NCBI GenBank assembly: GCA_036702975.1 | Contig: DATNPX010000015.1 | Location: 62,001-126,000, forward strand | Source of the DNA: DATNPX01 sp036702975 | GTDB lineage: Bacteria; Cyanobacteriota; Vampirovibrionia; Obscuribacterales; Obscuribacteraceae | Direction: 5' to 3' | Length of the DNA: 64,000 nt | Part shown: in pieces, positions 61,052 through 64,000 of the stretch | Layout: every line of letters starts with the position of its first letter | Numbering within the stretch: position 1 is the stretch's first letter | The notes under the pieces: generated by a model | Databases searched by the model: none | What the model saw: only the letters and a program-made list of their open reading frames with translations | Told to the model about the DNA's origin: nothing | Translations under genes and position numbers: made by a program

Positions 61052-61258
61052 ATGAGCTCCACGGTAAGTAAGTCAGCAAAGATAGACGACCACGAATTGA
61101 CCCGAGAGGAAAAAGACGACTCGTTCTCGACCGGGGCAGGGCGAATGGCTATTGAGGTAAGCAAGCCCGACCGGCATAAACCGTGCGCTGAGAATGCGCA
61201 AGGGACGAAACAACAATCTTATGCGCAGAACGCGGACAGGGATGCTGACATCGAATAG
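61052..61258 (+). CDS. Small polar hypothetical protein
   Basis: A 68-residue, disordered-looking protein (MSSTVSKSAKIDDHELTREEKDDSF...). The ATG at 61052 has GGAGG eight bases upstream; the longer frame from 60836 overlaps the HTH gene and lacks features. Function unknown. Confidence 0.4.
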   Translation: MSSTVSKSAKIDDHELTREEKDDSFSTGAGRMAIEVSKPDRHKPCAENAQGTKQQSYAQNADRDADIE

Positions 61259-61282
61259 AGCGCAAGCTCGCCAGGCCTAAGC

Positions 61283-61471
61283 CTAGCTCTGCTCTTGTGC
61301 TGCTTTGGCAGCCGCATCAAGCTTCTCCAGCTCGGCTGCTAGCTTTGCTATCGCTTGTTCAAAATTCGGCAAACAGTTGGCATGAGTTGGGTTGCTGCCG
61401 AACTTCTCGCCGTGAAGATTTTTCTCTCTTTCGAGATTTTCCATAGTGGTCAACAGGTACATTCGATCCAC
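61283..61471 (-). CDS. Small helical protein downstream of an AddA-like gene
   Basis: A 62-residue protein. The GTG at 61471 has GAGGG upstream and lies 27 bp after the stop of the helicase gene, so it is probably co-transcribed. The C-terminus is an Ala/Leu/Lys coiled helix (IAKLAAELEKLDAAAKAA). Function unknown; an ATG three codons in is an alternative. Confidence 0.5.
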   Translation of the reverse strand: MDRMYLLTTMENLEREKNLHGEKFGSNPTHANCLPNFEQAIAKLAAELEKLDAAAKAAQEQS

Positions 61472-61497
61472 GTCTCAGCCCTCGTTCTGAACGGATT

Positions 61498-64000
61498 TTA
61501 GGACACCGGCGGGCATTCCTGCAATAGACCATACTCGGCGTAGTAGATAAAAGCCGTAAGCTGTACACCCAGAAGCTCCTGCAGCTCGTTCACGTAAGTT
61601 TGCAGTTGTTGTCCGTGTTCGAGTGAATGCTTGAGAAGTTCGTGCTTTTCGAAGTGATCTGTTTTGTAGTCCACAAGCAGCCAACTGCCAGAAGATTGTT
61701 GCAAAATCAGATCGGGACGTCGGGCATGGACGACACCATCAGCGGCACTATAAAGATAAGGTAACTCGTGCAAACGGCGACTGGCACAAAGGAAGATGGA
61801 AGCAAAACTGCTATTGTAAAACTTGTCCAGAAGAATCATGCCATGATTGACCAGCGCAGACAGATTGCCAGGCAGCGGAATCACAGCTGACTGTGCAAAG
61901 GCAATTGCTTCAATTTCGTCTTCGGAAAGCCTTCTGCCGTCCGGCGGAATATTTTCCATCAAGCTGTGAAAAAACGTTCCCAGCAAGGTCGCCGAAAACA
62001 CGGGTCTGTCGTCGGAGGCTGTCACTCGCTCACAGCCCTGCCAGGAGGACGGCAACGGCAACTTCTCTTGCGTCATCGGCAGCATCAGGTCGAGCGTCCA
62101 CTGAATAGAATCACAGCTTGCACCCGAATCTATGAGAGCATCGGGCAGCCTTGAGAGACTCTCGGCAACACTGCGACCGGAAGCAGACTGTAAGTTATGC
62201 TCCGGACCTTCCACATGCGCAACGGCTCCAGCCTCTTGCGCAAACATGAGTCTCATCTGCCCGCATTCATCAGTAACGACCGCCACACCAGCCTGCACGT
62301 CGCTGATCGTCGGCAAGCTAGAACCGAATGCTTCATTTTCATCAGTTGCATCTAGAGATGAAGCACCGGAAGAGGCTTGACTGAGTTTAGCCAACAAGTG
62401 AATTGCGTCTTGCTCGCTTGCTCTTTCCAGCTCAGACTGAAGTACTACATCAAAGTCTAAGGCGTCTCGCGATTCGGTCGGCGCAAACTCCACTGATGAT
62501 GCAGATTCGTCTGCCATAGTCTCTGAGTTCGAATATGGCAAAGAAGCGCCAGCCCACTGTCTCACGAGTACGTCAGCGGCGTCGTCGCCCACGCGCACTG
62601 ATTTGATGAAATCTTCAGCGGCGTAAAGATCGTCTGGTTCGATCTGCAATGCATCAAGGAGCCAACTGCGAAAACTGTTTCTTTCGGCGCCATCGGCTTG
62701 AACAAAGAGCCCCAAATAGTCTCGCGCCCGCGTCATCGCCACATAGAACAGTCGTTTTTTCTCAGCAAGCTCCATATCTTCATCGAGGACTTTGCACGCC
62801 TGTAGCCAAGTCGGAACCACATCTTCATCAGTGCGCGCGGTGTTAAATGCTAGTCCGTAGTCTTTATGAAAGAGAAGTCGATCTTTTTTCATCGCATTAC
62901 GTGCGGATAAAACCGGCAACGCGACGAAAGGAAACTCAAGCCCTTTGGAGGCGTGAATCGTCATCAACTTCACAGCATTGCTATCATCCGTTGGAGCATC
63001 AGCAAGTTTCACGCCAACTGTGCGCATCCGGGAAAGCAGCTCCGCGAATTCGCCACAGCTGTAATGCTCTTTGTCTGCCGCTACTGAAACCAGTTTCCAA
63101 AGATTTCGCGACCGCTGCAATCCATTCGGCAAGCCAAGCAAAATCAAGTCGTAGTGAGTCTCAATAATTATCGTCCGTACCAATTCAGCAAGCGGAAGCA
63201 GGTTGCTTTGAAGCAAGAATTTCTCAAGCATTTCAGTTGCTCGAACTAAAGGTCCTGCCGCAGTATCACCTTGCGCGGCAAATGTGCGCACCTTTCTCCA
63301 GAGAGAATCAGTATGATGAGTGCCTGCATCCACCGCGATCTTATGAATGAGGTCATCAGAGACAGCAAACATGGGTGACCGCAAAGCCACGAGCAACGAA
63401 TGATCGTCACGGGGCGACGCGAGAAAGCGGAGGAGATTCTCCATATCCAAAATCTCTTGCCGTTCCAGATATCCCTTACCTGACACAACAACATAAGACA
63501 TGCTGCGGTCTGTCATCGCCCTCTCGAAATACGCGAAGTCACTATTCCGCGGCACAAGAACTGCGAAGTCGCCAGGCTCAGCCCCTCTTACCACGCCCTG
63601 GTGCTTGTCGAAAATCTGCACTTGCTGCTGAATCTTTTGACTGATCCATTCGACTACGCCCTCAGCTTCTAGACGTCGCGATGCATCAGGGTCTGCCGCC
63701 GCTCGCTCGAAATCAGGCTGACTGACGAGAAGTTCAATTCTTCCTTTGTCGCCATCTTTACGCGCAGCCTTCAGGCGTTCGAACACTGCGCGGTGGGTCT
63801 CGGCATCGCCTTGGTCAACCATCAAGGATGAAAAGACGATATTTACAAACGCGACCAACTCGGGGTGGCTGCGGAAAGACTCACTCAGGCTGAGCGTTAG
63901 GCTCTCATTCGAACCAGAAAAACGCTGCCTCCATTTGTTGAAAGTCGAGACATCGGCACCTTGGAACCTGTAAATCGACTGTTTGTCGTCACCAATGAGA
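61498..64000 (-). CDS. AddA/UvrD-like helicase-nuclease, C-terminal part (cut by the window edge)
   Basis: The frame stays open to the window end, so about 834 C-terminal residues are visible. Helicase motifs: IGDDKQSIYRFQGAD (motif III region), SFRSHPELVAF (motif IV), AVKLMTIHASKGLEFPFV (motif V) and VAMTRARDYLGLF (motif VI). The C-terminus carries a RecB-type PD-(D/E)xK nuclease: RRPDLILQQSSGSWLLVDYKTDHFEKH with the Asp and the catalytic D-x-K. It processes DNA double-strand ends for recombination. A long low-complexity insert (about 430-580) of the visible part is unusual. An AddB partner is not visible here. Confidence 0.9.
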   Translation of the reverse strand, partial: LIGDDKQSIYRFQGADVSTFNKWRQRFSGSNESLTLSLSESFRSHPELVAFVNIVFSSLMVDQGDAETHRAVFERLKAARKDGDKGRIELLVSQPDFERAAADPDASRRLEAEGVVEWISQKIQQQVQIFDKHQGVVRGAEPGDFAVLVPRNSDFAYFERAMTDRSMSYVVVSGKGYLERQEILDMENLLRFLASPRDDHSLLVALRSPMFAVSDDLIHKIAVDAGTHHTDSLWRKVRTFAAQGDTAAGPLVRATEMLEKFLLQSNLLPLAELVRTIIIETHYDLILLGLPNGLQRSRNLWKLVSVAADKEHYSCGEFAELLSRMRTVGVKLADAPTDDSNAVKLMTIHASKGLEFPFVALPVLSARNAMKKDRLLFHKDYGLAFNTARTDEDVVPTWLQACKVLDEDMELAEKKRLFYVAMTRARDYLGLFVQADGAERNSFRSWLLDALQIEPDDLYAAEDFIKSVRVGDDAADVLVRQWAGASLPYSNSETMADESASSVEFAPTESRDALDFDVVLQSELERASEQDAIHLLAKLSQASSGASSLDATDENEAFGSSLPTISDVQAGVAVVTDECGQMRLMFAQEAGAVAHVEGPEHNLQSASGRSVAESLSRLPDALIDSGASCDSIQWTLDLMLPMTQEKLPLPSSWQGCERVTASDDRPVFSATLLGTFFHSLMENIPPDGRRLSEDEIEAIAFAQSAVIPLPGNLSALVNHGMILLDKFYNSSFASIFLCASRRLHELPYLYSAADGVVHARRPDLILQQSSGSWLLVDYKTDHFEKHELLKHSLEHGQQLQTYVNELQELLGVQLTAFIYYAEYGLLQECPPVS

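Overview
The window looks like a chromosomal contig of an uncultured bacterium related to Cyanobacteria, most likely a non-photosynthetic lineage such as the Melainabacteria/Vampirovibrionia (Obscuribacterales type). The clues are many secreted TPR proteins, PATAN/DUF4388 and Roadblock/LC7 proteins, a MurG/MGDG-synthase-like glycosyltransferase, an archaeal-type (probably non-discriminating) AspRS and a cyanobacterial-style sensor domain. This placement comes from family resemblance only; no database search was possible.

Layout. (1) 1-5450 is a signalling and accessory patch, mostly on the minus strand: a Crp/Fnr regulator broken by an in-frame TGA, a stand-alone sensor domain, a CheY-like receiver, a short GlsB/YeaQ-like piece, a membrane protein, two tandem degenerate receivers and a small conserved protein. 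(2) 5451-5557 carries a 3' fragment of tRNA-Val(TAC) beside an 11-bp-period repeat, which looks like the end of an older integrative element. (3) 5618-20116 is an integrative element of about 14.5 kb in tRNA-Ala(TGC), bounded by 49-bp perfect direct repeats. It encodes a DUF4102-type integrase, two HTH proteins, its own tRNA-Arg(TCG), a replication module (DUF927 helicase-like protein and TOTE-type primase with clustered TTACACC repeats between them), a HEPN-like protein, three more tyrosine recombinases and an unrecognised gene pair at its right end. (4) 20140-25145 holds a proline-heptad coiled-coil membrane protein, a DUF1304 protein, a cNMP-binding/PATAN protein, a retron-type reverse transcriptase with a WYL-like tail and a candidate msr-msd RNA, and tRNA-Ile(GAT) and tRNA-Ala(CGC). 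(5) 25400-64000 is mostly ordinary chromosome: DoxX, alanine dehydrogenase, a TIGR01777 epimerase, two copies of an MBOAT/SGNH acyl-transfer pair, TPR proteins, a mutS-TPR-response regulator-hybrid kinase cluster, uppS, a YqeG phosphatase, an MGDG-synthase-like enzyme with hydrolases, aspS, and the C-terminal part of an AddA/UvrD-like helicase-nuclease at the right edge.

The two strongest discoveries are these. First, upstream of aspS there is a complete textbook-type transcription attenuator. It has a 43-codon leader peptide with the run N-N-N-N-D-N-N-D, followed by mutually exclusive antiterminator (54442-54448 with 54486-54492) and terminator (54487-54493 with 54504-54510) stems. Second, a retron RT is fused to a WYL-like domain and has no neighbouring effector gene. 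Three hairpins bracketed by a short inverted repeat lie just upstream of its start codon. The chain of tRNA-targeted insertions with matching end geometry, and the four-recombinase content of the element, are also worth follow-up.
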